Shown one piece after another: positions 43,801 through 54,000 of a stretch of DNA of 64,000 bases. The position numbers were made by a program, and so were the translations under genes. Below the pieces are notes generated by a model. The model searched no databases and had not been told where the DNA came from. It was given only the letters and a program-made list of their open reading frames with translations. How positions within the stretch are numbered: position 1 is the stretch's first letter; each line of letters opens with the position of its first letter. Source of the DNA: Candidatus Omnitrophota bacterium (GTDB lineage Bacteria; Omnitrophota; Koll11; 1-14-0-20-64-10); assembly GCA_023818695.1 (NCBI GenBank), contig JAMWCF010000002.1, positions 1-64,000 of the forward strand, read 5' to 3'.

Positions 43801-46800
43801 GTGGACCCGAACCGGCGCAAATACGCGGATCAACCCAGCGATCCGGGATACCGGTTCAAGTACGGCGTCAACGGCGCCTATTCGCTGGACAACGATACCC
43901 TGGTGGTCTTCCTGATGACCGACAGCAAATTCTCCGATTCCTCCATCACCGACGCGCAGGTGTACGATTCCAGGAACGGCCGCTTCCTTCTGGTGACATT
44001 GCGTGACAACGCCCGGAAACCGGGAGTTGGAGAGCCGCCGAACCTAGTCCGGCGCTCCATCGTCGAAGCGGGGCCCGTCAAGATATCGCCGATCGGGGAA
44101 GCGGAGGTGAACGACCCGAACCTGCAGAATCCGGAGGGGATCTTCTCTATCCCGAACGCTCCCGATGCCTTGGGGAACTTCAACGTGGCGGCCTTCGCGG
44201 CCCTTTTCAGCGAAGGTTTCCGGGATTTCCACAACCAGGCCGTCGCGGATGGGCCGAAAGACCCTCCCTCCAGATTCCGTCCATCCGGCTACACCGGCCC
44301 GACGCCGACTCCCGCTGTGGACGTTCCGAGCGATTTCCTCCGGCAGCGGATTCGCCCCGAGGCGCTGCGCCAGCTCGGAGATTCCGGCCTGGGGGACCTG
44401 TACCGGATGTACCAGGCCGTCGTGCAGACCGACCAGCCGCAGGTTCGGTTATACCAGGACATCCATGACCCGAACCGGACCGCCATCACCATTGCCGTGT
44501 GGGACCGCCGGGGTTTGCTGGGGGAGATCGGGGATGCGATCTCTAGGCAGGGGATCAGCATCGATAACGATATCAGCGACAACTATCCGGAGCAGGCGTC
44601 GGCCGGGAAGAACCGGGTGGCTTTCTTCCTGATCGATGTGCAGCAGCCGCTGTCAGCGGTTCAGCAAACGGGGGTAGAGCAAGCCATCAGGAAGACCCTG
44701 GTTATCCAGCCGGTCGAAGCGGCGCTCATGGCGCAGTATGGGGTTCGCCTCTCCGAGGATGAGATTCGGTCGCTGGTGCAGGCCTATCATACTTACTCGG
44801 AAGAGGCACCGCTGGCCGCCGGGGCCGGACCATTGCCCGTTCACGTGGAGTTCGGGGAGCACCCAAGAGCCGCCAACCGGGCCAGACTGTATCTGGTCGG
44901 GCCGTCTCGGAATGCCCCGGCGCAGTTCATCCAGGAGGTGTTGAATCAGAGCAAAATCGCAGGCGTTGTCACTTTCGCGGAAAGATTCCAATACGGCAGT
45001 CAAACTCCAGCGGTGACGCTGGCCGTGGCCGAGGTGGAGATGTCGCCGGAGGATTTGTCGAGAAGCGGGATCCGGGAAGCGCTGGTTCAGAGCTTCCAGG
45101 TCTTCTCCGCCGGTTTGGAAGGGCAGTACATCAGCTGGCAGGAGGAGGTGGACAACCACGATCCGATCGCCGCCATCCAGACCGCGATCCGGGATTCCAC
45201 CTTCCTGCGCGCCATCCGTGACGTGAACGTCACGACAGCGCCGGACCGGTGGCGGGCAGCGGAGCGGTTGAGGGTTTTGCGGCCGGCAGAGATCGAGCAG
45301 CTTCAGCGCCAGGGCAACTGGGCGGAGGATTGGTCCCGGGTCCGGATCGCTTCGACGATGACGGCGGATAACCTGGAGCTGATCCGGAAGAACGAATTCC
45401 ACGGCGACATCGAGATCGGCCACATCGACGCCGGGACGGTCACCCTGCCGGATAAGGCGAAGAAGTCAAGGGGGATCGTCGGCTCCGAGCTACGTAACGT
45501 CCGCTTGGGATCGAACGTGGCAATCCACCAGGCCGACATCACCAACTACGTCATCAAGCAGAACGCCGTCGTGGTCGGCACCCGTCTGGTTGCCGATCCG
45601 GAGACGACTTTCGGTCTCCAGCAGGCCTATGAGATCGAGAACGAAGCGGGCCGTCGGGAGCTTTTGGTCTATCCGGAGCTGACCCTCCAGGGGGCGGAGA
45701 ATCTGGCCGCCCGGCTGCTTTCCGACAAGAAGCTGGCTGCCGATTACCAGGAACAGCATGACCGGTACGTTCGCCTGGCCAAGTCCAAGTGGGGCATCGT
45801 CGAAGAGGACGCCGTGGTCGACCGGGTGGCCGGCGATATCGTGAACACCTATATCGGCAGGGGGGCCGTCATCGAGCAGGCCCAGCATATCAAGGAAACG
45901 GTGATCCTCACCGGTTTCACGCCGGTCGAGTTGAAGGAGCTGCAGGATCTGGCCAGCGGCGCCGTGACCAGACCGACGCTCCTGCCCGGTCTCGCTTTGA
46001 GGACGCTGGAGGTAGCGCCCAAGGTCAAGAAGAACGCCCTGAAGGCTTTGCGCGAGAACCCCGAGGTCGCCATGGCCCTGTTGCTCAAGGACCAGCGACC
46101 GGTCATCAAGAGCGCCGCTCAGATCCAGTTCGCGGTGATCAAGCAGGGGGTCCATGTTGCCTCCGCGGCCCAGCTAGTCAAGATCTTCGCGGACGAGCAC
46201 TCCACTTTCGAAGAATCGGTGAACGTGACCAACATGTATGCCGGTCCGGACAGCTTCTTTGCGAAGGGGGAGTTCGGCTCGGTTCTGGCGGAGGCCTTCG
46301 TGGTCAGCCATCACAAGGGAGCTTTGAGTCTCGGCAACCTGCTTCGGCTGGGGATCAACATCGGATCTGCGGGGCAGACCTCCAACCACGATGGCTACGG
46401 GCCGGACCAGGAGGCAATCATCGCCCGGGGGACTTTCATCGGGACCGGCGTCATCTTCGTCTACCCGATTAACCTGGACAAGTCGCCCCATTCGCTGCTG
46501 CAGACCCAGATTAAGCTGTCTCCCAGACAGAAGGTGACTTTCCCCGCCATGCTGATGGGCAAGCCGGATCCGGGGGTCCTCTCGCAGATCGGTGCCAGGT
46601 ACCGGGACTACAACGAGGTGGTGCCCGGCTGGGTGCTCGACAGGATGCCGTACCTCCTTTTTCGGAACCAGGACAAGTGGCAGGCCCGGCAGAACGCGCT
46701 CCGGTACCAGTTCGATTTCAACATCCTCCAGCCGGACATCGTGGACTGGATGCGAGAGGCGAGGGCCAACCTGAACGTGGTCTCCCCCGGCCAGGAGCAG

Positions 46801-47934
46801 GATTACTACATCGGCGAGCAGGGGAACCAGCAAAGACCGATCGGCATCCAGGGTCTCGGCAACAACTATCTCCAGGAGAAGAACCGGAAGCAGGGAATCG
46901 AGATCTACACCCGGTTTATCCGGTACTATGCCCTCCAGGCCCTTTACAGGCAATTGGACCGCCTCCTTGAAGCGGGTCAACTGACGGCGGCCAACGTCAA
47001 CGCCCTGATCACGCAACCGTCGGATGACCGCCGGTGGGAGCATGCCCGGCGGACGCTGATCCAGGAGTTGGCCGGCCAACCGCTTAGCTCCATCCTGGAC
47101 AATGCGGCCGATCAGTCCGGCCTAGTCCAGATCCAGCAGAGGATTCTCAACGATACCATCCAGGACCTGGACAATCGCACCACCGCCTTCAACGAGCTGA
47201 TGGGGCCGGGGGGAGCCGGGGTGATGGTGCCGGCGGAAGCAAACAAGTTTGTCCGGGATGTTTTGAGGCCTGACACGGAACGACTTACCGCCCGGGTGGG
47301 GGAGATCGTTCCGGCCCTGACCGCTGCCGGAGCCAACATCGAAGTGCCTGTGATCTCGGCGGGTCTGGAAGGGGAACCGGTTTTGGATACACCGGCGCCG
47401 ACGGTCATCGGGTTGCCGCCTGTCACGTCCGGCACCGCGGTGGATATCGCCGAGCAGAGAGCTCCCACCGGTTTCGACTGGATCATCCGGCGGGGTTCTT
47501 TGCCGGAGGCCAGATCACAACTGGGTTCGGTGGGGGTTGTGGCCAGTAACGCGGCCGACCGACGCGGTTTGGCGCTGGGGTTGGCCTTGATGCGGGCGGT
47601 GACCGCCGACGGCCAGCCGGTCCCGGTCGCGTTTGTCGTGGAGACGGCGAATCAGAAAGCCACCCTTATCGAGATGGGAGTCACCTCCACATCGATCTTC
47701 CAGGCGGGGTTGGAAGGGGAGTATCCCAGTGTGGAAGACGCCAACAGGGCGGCCAACCAGTGGTTGACCATCGCCTATGGTGTGGGACAGGTGGTGGAGC
47801 TTGGAGTCACCCAAAGAATTCTCCAGACTCTTCAGCAGATTCTGGCGAACATCTTCAAAGTTGTGTTGACGCCCGAGTCGTTGGCGGTCTGGGAGCGGTT
47901 CGTGGGAGACGCCACCTTGGCGCTGCAGGCGTAA
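37843..47934 (+). CDS. Giant exported multidomain protein: C39-like, GlmS-like, SIS-like, ACT and DUF4954-like domains
   Basis: A protein of 3363 residues. A hydrophobic export segment (about 22-44) ends A-W-A-L-R-P-Q-G. Residues ~140-315 look like a C39 peptidase, with Cys144/Cys147 and His260/His263. Residues ~324-1535 form a full GlmS. The glutaminase half has C-G-I at 331-333, G-R-W near 783-785, N-A-H-P-H, A-H-N-G and T-D-T, but is split by about 430 extra residues, possibly HD-like. SIS1 has S-W-S-G-T-T near 1233, and SIS2 ends N-L-A-K-S-V. A second SIS-like region spans ~1790-2070 and an ACT domain ~2212-2290. A DUF4954-like beta-helix protein spans ~2476-3050. The last 155 residues match the end of the next giant protein. 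Ala-Gly-Leu-Glu occurs at residues 60, 2423, 3173 and 3288. An internal ATG at 37879 is an alternative start. Confidence 0.85.
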   Translation: MLNKSIERKYKKMKTENRTTITSVFAAVTAASFILTQVIPAWALRPQGASSPTVRQLLQAGLEEPGEAVSPVIMNPRVNAAWQSLASRAARPDTGQPASTREILWDIMTQMGVVDPELAAALPARQVLDEQLAQMILTAPGQNCLTCAAHVVANASFSSNEQTLPEPSQSAWFNQNEFLTALLITLDLLNHGRILSIPGEDGHVRLANSLLSVKEALEVLQRRLPAERHRDWTASRVSAKDLQQLLSQGATVVAHVGGNHFVHVLGIERGEVIYSEPAVDRLDGQQRKPMDEFLSWWKGRSNEGVVLIDRAAPEGREALTENQMRGIIGCCGINSVFGQYGGIRSILDAVLRLKYRAPDNTGIAVISEDGYRVVKAGKDVHGQGDGGPDTMIEYMYSHPIYPEGFPQPFTIVPGNSYQPDQGVVQAIQEFIDRGRDAWRRSRQTSNAQERVALRQQAAGFWAEARRRERDWLIRSAVHQARMQGFDLLREEGLLEFVPTPTDAQQGNWPLHDLTQTPLRDLFEGRVSVQAGRVGGVWAGDQFLIRHDELPAMVKEIGRLFDLTPEFVRIFLRAELVRSLQEARGLPAGKAQEILKVYDLLSNRALAGQIESKHQERWDEVMDYLVGRWLWIPSDYNVDTVRHTFRMQMALIGMFQVNAQWRAEVERRFEERVPGKDKDWLKYWKRERDLNTPGHAYAALVDWFHDWAHEQKVDVTTPEGAVVEVPLLANEVYEHIVQIRTQQRNTTVFSPTQPTKGTYQRGYSLGTVNEATVRLMGEVIVGHGRWAMTGDPSRWNAHPHNTQTRVVAHNGQVKGTTNSALRKEHKEAHTQPGPEAAQFKPYEAYYWEEEATPSGKARYEIVTDTRTIVVHWDYVAKQFEVDKSAGRVQADGLTVKTDVPGQLNQNRNEFNRAEAWNRVVENLRRQGRKNISVDEVAFRVALMEMQDGSELGVNASSLHNPLVNYVVSHDRPVDIVLLGDRILVTSDYAAGIALFPAPEVAQAAQTLSQMQQDLLRTLEQFRELRASGQYTEEMYVEEVKEALADYERRADPIRKKYQVDVYHLKELNKFARITRRVDEKGQARLNIDITHLDGSPLSENEVKNEARLKKETVSPELGVKGSYRTFMELHIDEIPKILLDNAVSYMTITGGQATAVNIPTIKVDNLRQRFGQNLQNLKRLFLIGVGSSWRDAKVAEQLFRQLLPGVEILVYDPVEIQNLGIKLNPETDLAIGMSWSGTTASMVKLFEGFSKEGIAMMAVTGKPGSTLAQLGSDSAGMIDVKSGPEASVATTKGFESVLYCLCLTGVQLSQVQGDPSLEQERRLFVQDLWRVVDHVHSLIVEPGKQGAQRVLDSSEDVDSLVNRVARTWKNRQKVLVIGSRNNPVYIEGELKAEEIAWLVGKAADISDESWRNLVARTGDPNVPEAERVATIFNMTDPARLDEFMRAIQEVTDAGIQVVVQTFDKDNKHLAALQQLQREGKIELVIVPRVRLTLQGLVDAPLFFRFSLALARARGLTDANIDNSRNLAKSVVVSGARSLQELVRTSAARYVTIQEQAGYVGDAGSKFNAYRRQMPRIWASLQSGRVQAIARLPVLLNAAVNRWLEPGASSILAQPADRDRAQKLLEGFIQAAKAPKPAARVVIVTDEEATQYAGEAAVGPLGSREVVVSGEHSDLYNPDKGVRVRVGGWYYRVFYDQAQSRYRIRYVPELNPFAQGQQPVDTDITIASGQASVIINGREYQVDPRSFDVDKGQLVSGLQMKASQPDLLLAGTENVKVYRSVDQGIDQMVDQGTMVVLVSRGRNRGAANVQVPPIPSALTMRSPRDLPRNPDEQPEDNMVALAQRLRDRGVPFITITDDVSRLNDPQLDPTRVTHLPLGTDVDDINLYSLTYLGLLTIGARVGELLGRDTADFQASLKTVPGMVAQLVSDQSIRRQMEDLLRVLKQYRKIHIIGGGQADGKEFARLLSMNGIFAEAQLNDSAWHGPLAAVDPNRRKYADQPSDPGYRFKYGVNGAYSLDNDTLVVFLMTDSKFSDSSITDAQVYDSRNGRFLLVTLRDNARKPGVGEPPNLVRRSIVEAGPVKISPIGEAEVNDPNLQNPEGIFSIPNAPDALGNFNVAAFAALFSEGFRDFHNQAVADGPKDPPSRFRPSGYTGPTPTPAVDVPSDFLRQRIRPEALRQLGDSGLGDLYRMYQAVVQTDQPQVRLYQDIHDPNRTAITIAVWDRRGLLGEIGDAISRQGISIDNDISDNYPEQASAGKNRVAFFLIDVQQPLSAVQQTGVEQAIRKTLVIQPVEAALMAQYGVRLSEDEIRSLVQAYHTYSEEAPLAAGAGPLPVHVEFGEHPRAANRARLYLVGPSRNAPAQFIQEVLNQSKIAGVVTFAERFQYGSQTPAVTLAVAEVEMSPEDLSRSGIREALVQSFQVFSAGLEGQYISWQEEVDNHDPIAAIQTAIRDSTFLRAIRDVNVTTAPDRWRAAERLRVLRPAEIEQLQRQGNWAEDWSRVRIASTMTADNLELIRKNEFHGDIEIGHIDAGTVTLPDKAKKSRGIVGSELRNVRLGSNVAIHQADITNYVIKQNAVVVGTRLVADPETTFGLQQAYEIENEAGRRELLVYPELTLQGAENLAARLLSDKKLAADYQEQHDRYVRLAKSKWGIVEEDAVVDRVAGDIVNTYIGRGAVIEQAQHIKETVILTGFTPVELKELQDLASGAVTRPTLLPGLALRTLEVAPKVKKNALKALRENPEVAMALLLKDQRPVIKSAAQIQFAVIKQGVHVASAAQLVKIFADEHSTFEESVNVTNMYAGPDSFFAKGEFGSVLAEAFVVSHHKGALSLGNLLRLGINIGSAGQTSNHDGYGPDQEAIIARGTFIGTGVIFVYPINLDKSPHSLLQTQIKLSPRQKVTFPAMLMGKPDPGVLSQIGARYRDYNEVVPGWVLDRMPYLLFRNQDKWQARQNALRYQFDFNILQPDIVDWMREARANLNVVSPGQEQDYYIGEQGNQQRPIGIQGLGNNYLQEKNRKQGIEIYTRFIRYYALQALYRQLDRLLEAGQLTAANVNALITQPSDDRRWEHARRTLIQELAGQPLSSILDNAADQSGLVQIQQRILNDTIQDLDNRTTAFNELMGPGGAGVMVPAEANKFVRDVLRPDTERLTARVGEIVPALTAAGANIEVPVISAGLEGEPVLDTPAPTVIGLPPVTSGTAVDIAEQRAPTGFDWIIRRGSLPEARSQLGSVGVVASNAADRRGLALGLALMRAVTADGQPVPVAFVVETANQKATLIEMGVTSTSIFQAGLEGEYPSVEDANRAANQWLTIAYGVGQVVELGVTQRILQTLQQILANIFKVVLTPESLAVWERFVGDATLALQA

Positions 47935-47945
47935 TTCGAATTTCC

Positions 47946-47977
47946 TGGGCCGGCGGGTTTGGTCCTTCGCCGGCCCA
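47946..47977 (+). terminator. GC-rich hairpin between the first two giant genes
   Basis: TGGGCCGGCG (47946-47955) and CGCCGGCCCA (47968-47977) form a perfect ten-base stem with a 12-base loop, starting 11 bases after the stop codon. No T-run follows, so it may stabilise the 3' end or act as a weak terminator. Confidence 0.5.
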
Positions 47978-48009
47978 TCCATATGAAGCAGGACAACGCG
48001 GAGGATTTT

Positions 48010-48038
48010 TTGTATCCTGTAATTTAATAGTATTTAAT
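48010..48038 (+). promoter_or_regulatory. Candidate promoter for the second giant gene, nearly leaderless
   Basis: TTGTAT (48010-48015), a 17-base spacer and TTTAAT (48033-48038) in an AT-rich patch. The start would be near 48045, about five bases before the ATG at 48050. The -35 is weak (three matches). Confidence 0.4.
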
Positions 48039-48049
48039 TTTTGATTTTC

Positions 48050-51000
48050 ATGATGGAGAGAACGAGTCGGCATCATTTCATAAACCGCATAAGTGCCTGG
48101 CTCCTTATCCAGGCGCTTATTTTATCTCCGGCTTCCGTGCCGGTTTTCGGGACGGATGATCGGGCCCTTTCCGGCCAGACCCTGCGGGTCCAGCAGCCGG
48201 AAGGGGAGGCGGTCCGTTCACAGATCGGCAGCCGTTTGGCGGCTTCCGCCGGGCTTGAAGAGAACTTAGTGGTCCAGCCGTACCGCGGTTTCACCACCAG
48301 AGTCCGCCGGGTGACCGACAAGGGCCTGCAGGTGGCCAAGCGGGAAGTGGGGGAGCTGATCGGGACAACCTCCATCGATCTGGCAAGCGGCACCGTGGCA
48401 AACGCCCAGTTGGCCGCCGGGACAGGGGCCGCGGACCAGAACGGTTTGAATGCCGTCCGGGTGGTGGAGTGGACACAGAGCGGACTCCAGTGGCTCCTCG
48501 CCCACCAGGATTTGCCCGCGGTGACACGGCTTCTGCAGCGCCTCCAGGATAAGGACAAAACTTTTCCGGTCGAGTTGAGAGCCAATCACGCCAACACGCT
48601 TGATTTCACCGACCAGGAAGCGGCCATCCGTCTGGACACGACCATCGGCTCTGAGCTCCAAGAGCCCCAATACAGCGGCGGAAGGACCCTTCTTTACGCC
48701 GTCGGCCTTTTCCATGAGTTGGCCCAGGCCGCCGGCTTCACACCGAGGGAAGCGGCCCACCTGGTGCTGAACATTTACACCGGCATGACAACCGCCGAGA
48801 GGCAGCAGCTCCAGGCCGTTTTGAGGACGCCGGTGATCGACCACGGCGATACCTGGGCGCTGTTTCTGGAGGACGCCACCCGGCTGCCCGCCCCGGAACT
48901 GGCTGAATACGCCGGGGTGGACTCCTTGACGCTGGAGGAGCGGTTGGATGGAGAGCCGGACGCGCAGCAGCAAGGCCGGATGCTGGCGGTCCGGAACCAC
49001 CGGGACCGGTGGGTTTCCTGGATGATGGGACAGACAATGGTCGACCTGCCGTACGACCGGCTGGCGTTCCGCCGCGCCATGGAGATCCAAAACGTCGAGG
49101 AGAAACGCCAGGCCTCCTATCAGGTCATCCGGAACTTCGACCGGGATGTGGAGGCGGACAATGCCAGGCGCGTGGGGGCGATCGTCCGGGAGCAGTGGCT
49201 GCCGGAAGAGTTCCCGTATCCGGTCCTTTTGGCCGGACGGGAGAGCCGGGCCTTCGGCAACCAGGCCTTTCTTTTCGCCAACAGCGGCTACGCCTTGAAA
49301 ACGACCGATGTCGCCGAGGCGGCGCAGGCGCTGATGGAGATCGCCAAGGCGCACGCTCTGGAGCGGGAACTTCAGCAGGTCATCGAGACAGCCCCGCCGT
49401 GGGCTCAAGGGGAGCTCACGAAATCGGTTCGCCAGATCAAAGAGCTTTTGGCTCATCTGGGACCCGGCACCGGCCGAATCCGCCAGCTGATCTTCGGGCC
49501 GGGCACGGTAGTGGCTATGACCCAGTTCAGCGGGGCCCTGCAGCAGCTGCGTGAAAACCTGGAGATCTTCTATAACCAGGCGAGGGTTGCCCTGCGCCAG
49601 TCCCAGCAGAGGACGGTCAAGACGTCCCAGGAGGGGATCGGCCGGCGGCTTCAGCGGGAGGATGTGTCGGCCGGTTTCGCCCGGGCCCAACAGGAGCTTT
49701 CCCGTTTTGCCGGCGAATCTGGACTGGTGGCGCTGGCGATCAACCGTTTGGAAGAGGCGATGCTGAAGGCCGAAACGTACGCCGCCGCCTACAGCGTCCT
49801 GATGCAGAGGCCTTCCAGGACCGGATCCGAGAAATTCAAGGGCAACGAATTGGAGGAGAAACCGGAGCAGGAGGAGGCCCTCCGGAAGCTGGTCCGTCTG
49901 GGGGGACAAAACACCTATATGAGCCCCAGCTACGAGTGGGTGGCCGAAGCGACCGACATCATCGAAGCGGCCCCGCTGTTCATTTATGAGCGGACCATTG
50001 AGATGGACGGCAAGCATGTGACTGTCTTCGAGGTGGATCAGGAGGGGTTGGAGCAGACGATCCGCCAGATGGCCGACTACTGGGCCCAGAACATCGAGAA
50101 GACGATTGACTCCGAACATCTGGCCTTGGCCCGCGAGGTCGTGGTTCTGTCCAATGGGGCCCTTGCCGATGCGGCGCGGCTTTTGATCCAGACCGGGCTG
50201 CCGGCGGAGGCCGCTTATCGGCAGGTCCTCGCCGAATCGGCGCCGCAGCAGCAAGGTCTGTTGGGTCAGGTTGCCCGGGTCGCCGCCTGGCTGGCCGCCG
50301 AGTATAACAAGCGGGCCGAGAAGATCGAAGCCCGTGTTGAAGAGGCGTGGAGCCGGCAGAATTTCATTGGACGGATGGAGGCGCTGCGCCTTGAGGTGAT
50401 CGGCGATCCCTCCAAAGGAAATTATCCGGACCGGGCCCGACAGGCCGTCGGCCGGGCCGATCGGGCCTCGACATCTCTCCAGAAGGAAACCGAGCGGCTT
50501 CTGCCCAATGCTTTGATGCGGCAGAGGCCTCTGCCGGCTTTCCATCTTCTGACCACGGAGGCGCCCGGCCTGGTGGAAGGGTTCATCCAGACCGTTCTGG
50601 AAGAAGAGATGGCGCTGCGCAATGTGGTTCGGGCCAACGACTTTGAAAACGAGGTCAAGGAGAGAGAGCGCCGGTATGCCCGCCTGATCCAGGAGATCGG
50701 ATGGCGGGTGATCCAGGAGTTCGGGTATGAGCCGATCGTCGCCCAGTATGAGGCGCAGGGGATGACCCGCCCCCAGGCGATCTCTCAAGTTGTCGGGGAC
50801 CATCTGCCGATCCAGCAGGAGGTGGCGCGGCTGGCGGTTCTGATCGAGCTGGCCGAGACGGACGCGCAGGCGCAGGGGACCACATTCACCTTCAATGCCG
50901 CCCAGCCGAACATTCCGTGGGTTGCCAACCTCCTGAGCAACGCGGCGACGCTGACCGGTTTCCAGGCGCAAGCCCGCCAGCAGGTTTGGCAGCGCAACCA

Positions 51001-54000
51001 GCTGGATTCGGACTTCGTGAAAAGGGTCGCTCAGCTGACTCAGCAGCTCCAGTCCGAAACGCAGGCAATCGCGCAGGCGATCCAGGAATCGGAGATTTAC
51101 CGGCGGGAGTTCGAAGCGACCGTCGAGTGGCTGGCCCGCCGCGAGGCGCTGGACCGGCTTGATCAGGAGAAACCGGCCCTGCAGATTCAAAACCGGTTTC
51201 GGCACTGGTACCGGGCCCACACCGCCTTGGGCAGGACCACAGCCCGCAGAGAGACCGTGGCGGCCCACAACCTCCACGCCGCCATGAGCGATCCGCGGCA
51301 CGCCTATTCCAGCGGGACGACTCTGGACACCAAGGACGGGAAATTCCGGCCGACAGGCGGGCGCAAGCGGTACCACCTGATCTACGCCCCGAGCCGCGTG
51401 AACCTCGGCAAGGGGGAGCGGGCCTCCGTGGAGATCTGGCCGCAGTGGGTCGGGGTGGCCGATCCGCTGGCCGCCGCCCACGCCAAGCGCTTTTACGAAT
51501 TGATGAACTTCAATCCGCAGATCCGGACCGTGAAAGAGGCGGAGAACCTGAAAGTTTCCGAGAACCAGTGGACCGCCATGATTCGGGCCGTGCGCAACGT
51601 GCAGGCCTATTTCGTCACCCGTTTGGGATATGGGGACATCGAGGATCTCGCCTTCCAGTTCAACCAGCGGGGCGGACTGCCGGTGGCAGCCGTCAAGGAG
51701 CCGGAATCTTATTCGGCGGGGCCCACCACCGGCTACTGCATCCCGAAGGATCTGTTGTTCAAGCTTTTCGTTGCCACCCTCCAGGATTCTAGGAAGCTCG
51801 CCCAGATCGGCGTGCCGGCCCATCTGCATCCTGTGGTCCAGAGGATGATAGTTCGTATCGCCGCCAGGCAGGGGGATTTTGAGACAACCGGCGAGTGGGA
51901 GCAGTGGGCGGTCGAGGAGCTGCTGTCCGCTCAGGCCCTGCAGGCGATCTTCAAACCGGCCGAGGCGAGCCAGCTTCAGAAGATCTTTTCCTCTTACGTG
52001 GAGGTGACCGGCGGGGCGGTGATCTTCCATATCACCAAGCTGTCCCAGATCCTCCAGACCACCGGCATGCCCAGCCCCCTGCTGGCCCACGGCAGCAACT
52101 TGCACGCTGCCTTGTGGAGCAACTGGGCCGACCGAAGCTTGACTCTGCCGGCGGAGGAGGTCAACCGCTCCGTTGTTTTCAGCATGACCCGGGATATCCC
52201 GGAGTCGGCGGCGGAAGCCCGGCGGCTTAACCCGGAGGCAGGCGTGGTTCCCGAGCAGCAGCTACGGGTCCATTTCTTCGGCACCTACAAGGGGGACGAG
52301 GACGAAGCCCCCCCGCCGGACGTCCGCTATTCTTGGACGATGCGGGCCTTCATGATCATGAGCGGGTACGGCAGGGAGGTGGCGCTGTCCCTCAACGCCG
52401 AGGGCCAGCTGTTGGCCCGCTTGAGCTGGGAGGGATTCCGGCCCGATTCCGATGACCCGGAAGACGTCAAGGTGACGCGGTATCTTGCCAGGGAATTCGT
52501 CGGGCAGGATCAGTTTGCTCCGGAGCACGATGAGATCATCAAGCGCCTGAAAGCCGCCTTCCCGCCGCACACCACCGTCGGCGACATCACCGTGACCGTT
52601 GTGCCGGGTGTTTCGTCCGAAGACCTGCTTGGGTTCAGCGCCGAGACCGCCACCCTCTTGGGGAACGAGGCGACCCAAGCCCAGGAATTGCTTCAGTCGA
52701 GAGGGATCTCGGTGGAGCAGATGCGGGCCAACGCCGTCCTGCGGCGGCAGTTTCCGGAAGAATGGATCCCGCTCAACGATCTCTCCGGACCGGAACAGGA
52801 TCTGATCAAAAAAGCGATCGGCGGGCAGATCCATCCGCTGGTCCTGCGCTTGAGGGGACCGGGGGACGATTTCAAGAGGGATCTGCAGGGGCAGGACGTT
52901 GTTGTCTTTTCCGTCACCCATCCGGAGATCATGCAGATGGACCCGGCCCATTTAAGGGACCTGATGCTGACCGGCCGTCCGCAGAGCGCCCTCTGCACGC
53001 TGGATTTCGTCGCGCAGGGGCGGCATCGGGTCTGGTTCGACCGGGACATCATGCTCTGGTACGCGGCGGGCCGGGGCGTGGATTCAGAAGGTCGGCCGAT
53101 CGCCGACTGGCGGCAGAGGGACGCGAAAGGCCGCAAATCGGTTTACCGGGCTTTCGGCTGGGGGGCGCAGGAGTTCAGGCCTTTGCTGGGCACCGATCTG
53201 CGGGATGAGGTGATCCGGCAGGAGCGCCGGGCCACGGATCTGTTCGAAGTTTTGCGCCGGGTGGCCAACGCCCGCACAGCAGATCTGCCGAAGGCGATCG
53301 AGCGGTTCAAAGCCGCCTACCGGGAGAGTTTCCCGCCCGATAAGATCGCCATCGAGGCCGATCTGGCCCGTCAGTATGAGCAGCAACTCCTTATGAACAA
53401 ACGCTTCAAATCAAGGGACCGGATCATCCGCCAGGCGTTTGAAGATATCGCCACCGGCATGCCGGCCGAGCAATTCGGCGTCGTTCATTGGCTTTCCACC
53501 GGCGGGCTCTTCCTGCTCAACGGCGCTCCCCAAGCGCAGCAGGAAGAGGTGCTTGGCGTCATCCGGACCGCGCAGAAGAGGATGCAGGGTGTCAACAATT
53601 CCGCGGGCCTCGAGGAGAGCGAACTGGTGGCCCTGCTAATCAAACCGCAGCTGACCGCCGCGGCCATCCAGCTGACCGAAAGGAAAGGGGAGATGTTCTC
53701 GGTCAAGGCCAGCGAGACGGTGGTGGAGAAAGCGGTGGCCCGCCGAAAAGGACTGGCTCTGCAGGCGGCCCGCCAGGCGGCCGTGAGATCGCGCGAACAG
53801 GGGTTCCATTCGGTGGAATCGCTGACCGCCATCGGTCAGGTCGATGGGGCTCTGCAGGCAGGCCGACAGAACGTTCTCTCGATCATCGGGGATCTTGAAT
53901 CCGGCGTTCCGGTCGATTCCTCATCGGTTCACCGGCGGGTCGGTGTGGTGATGGGGCACACCGTGCAGGTCCTGCGGCGCTTGGCCGAGGACCTGGTGCA

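Noticed and set aside
48266..52105. 1279-codon open frame on the minus strand
   Set aside because: Antisense shadow of giant 2, with no ribosome binding site and composition typical of a mirrored GC-rich gene.
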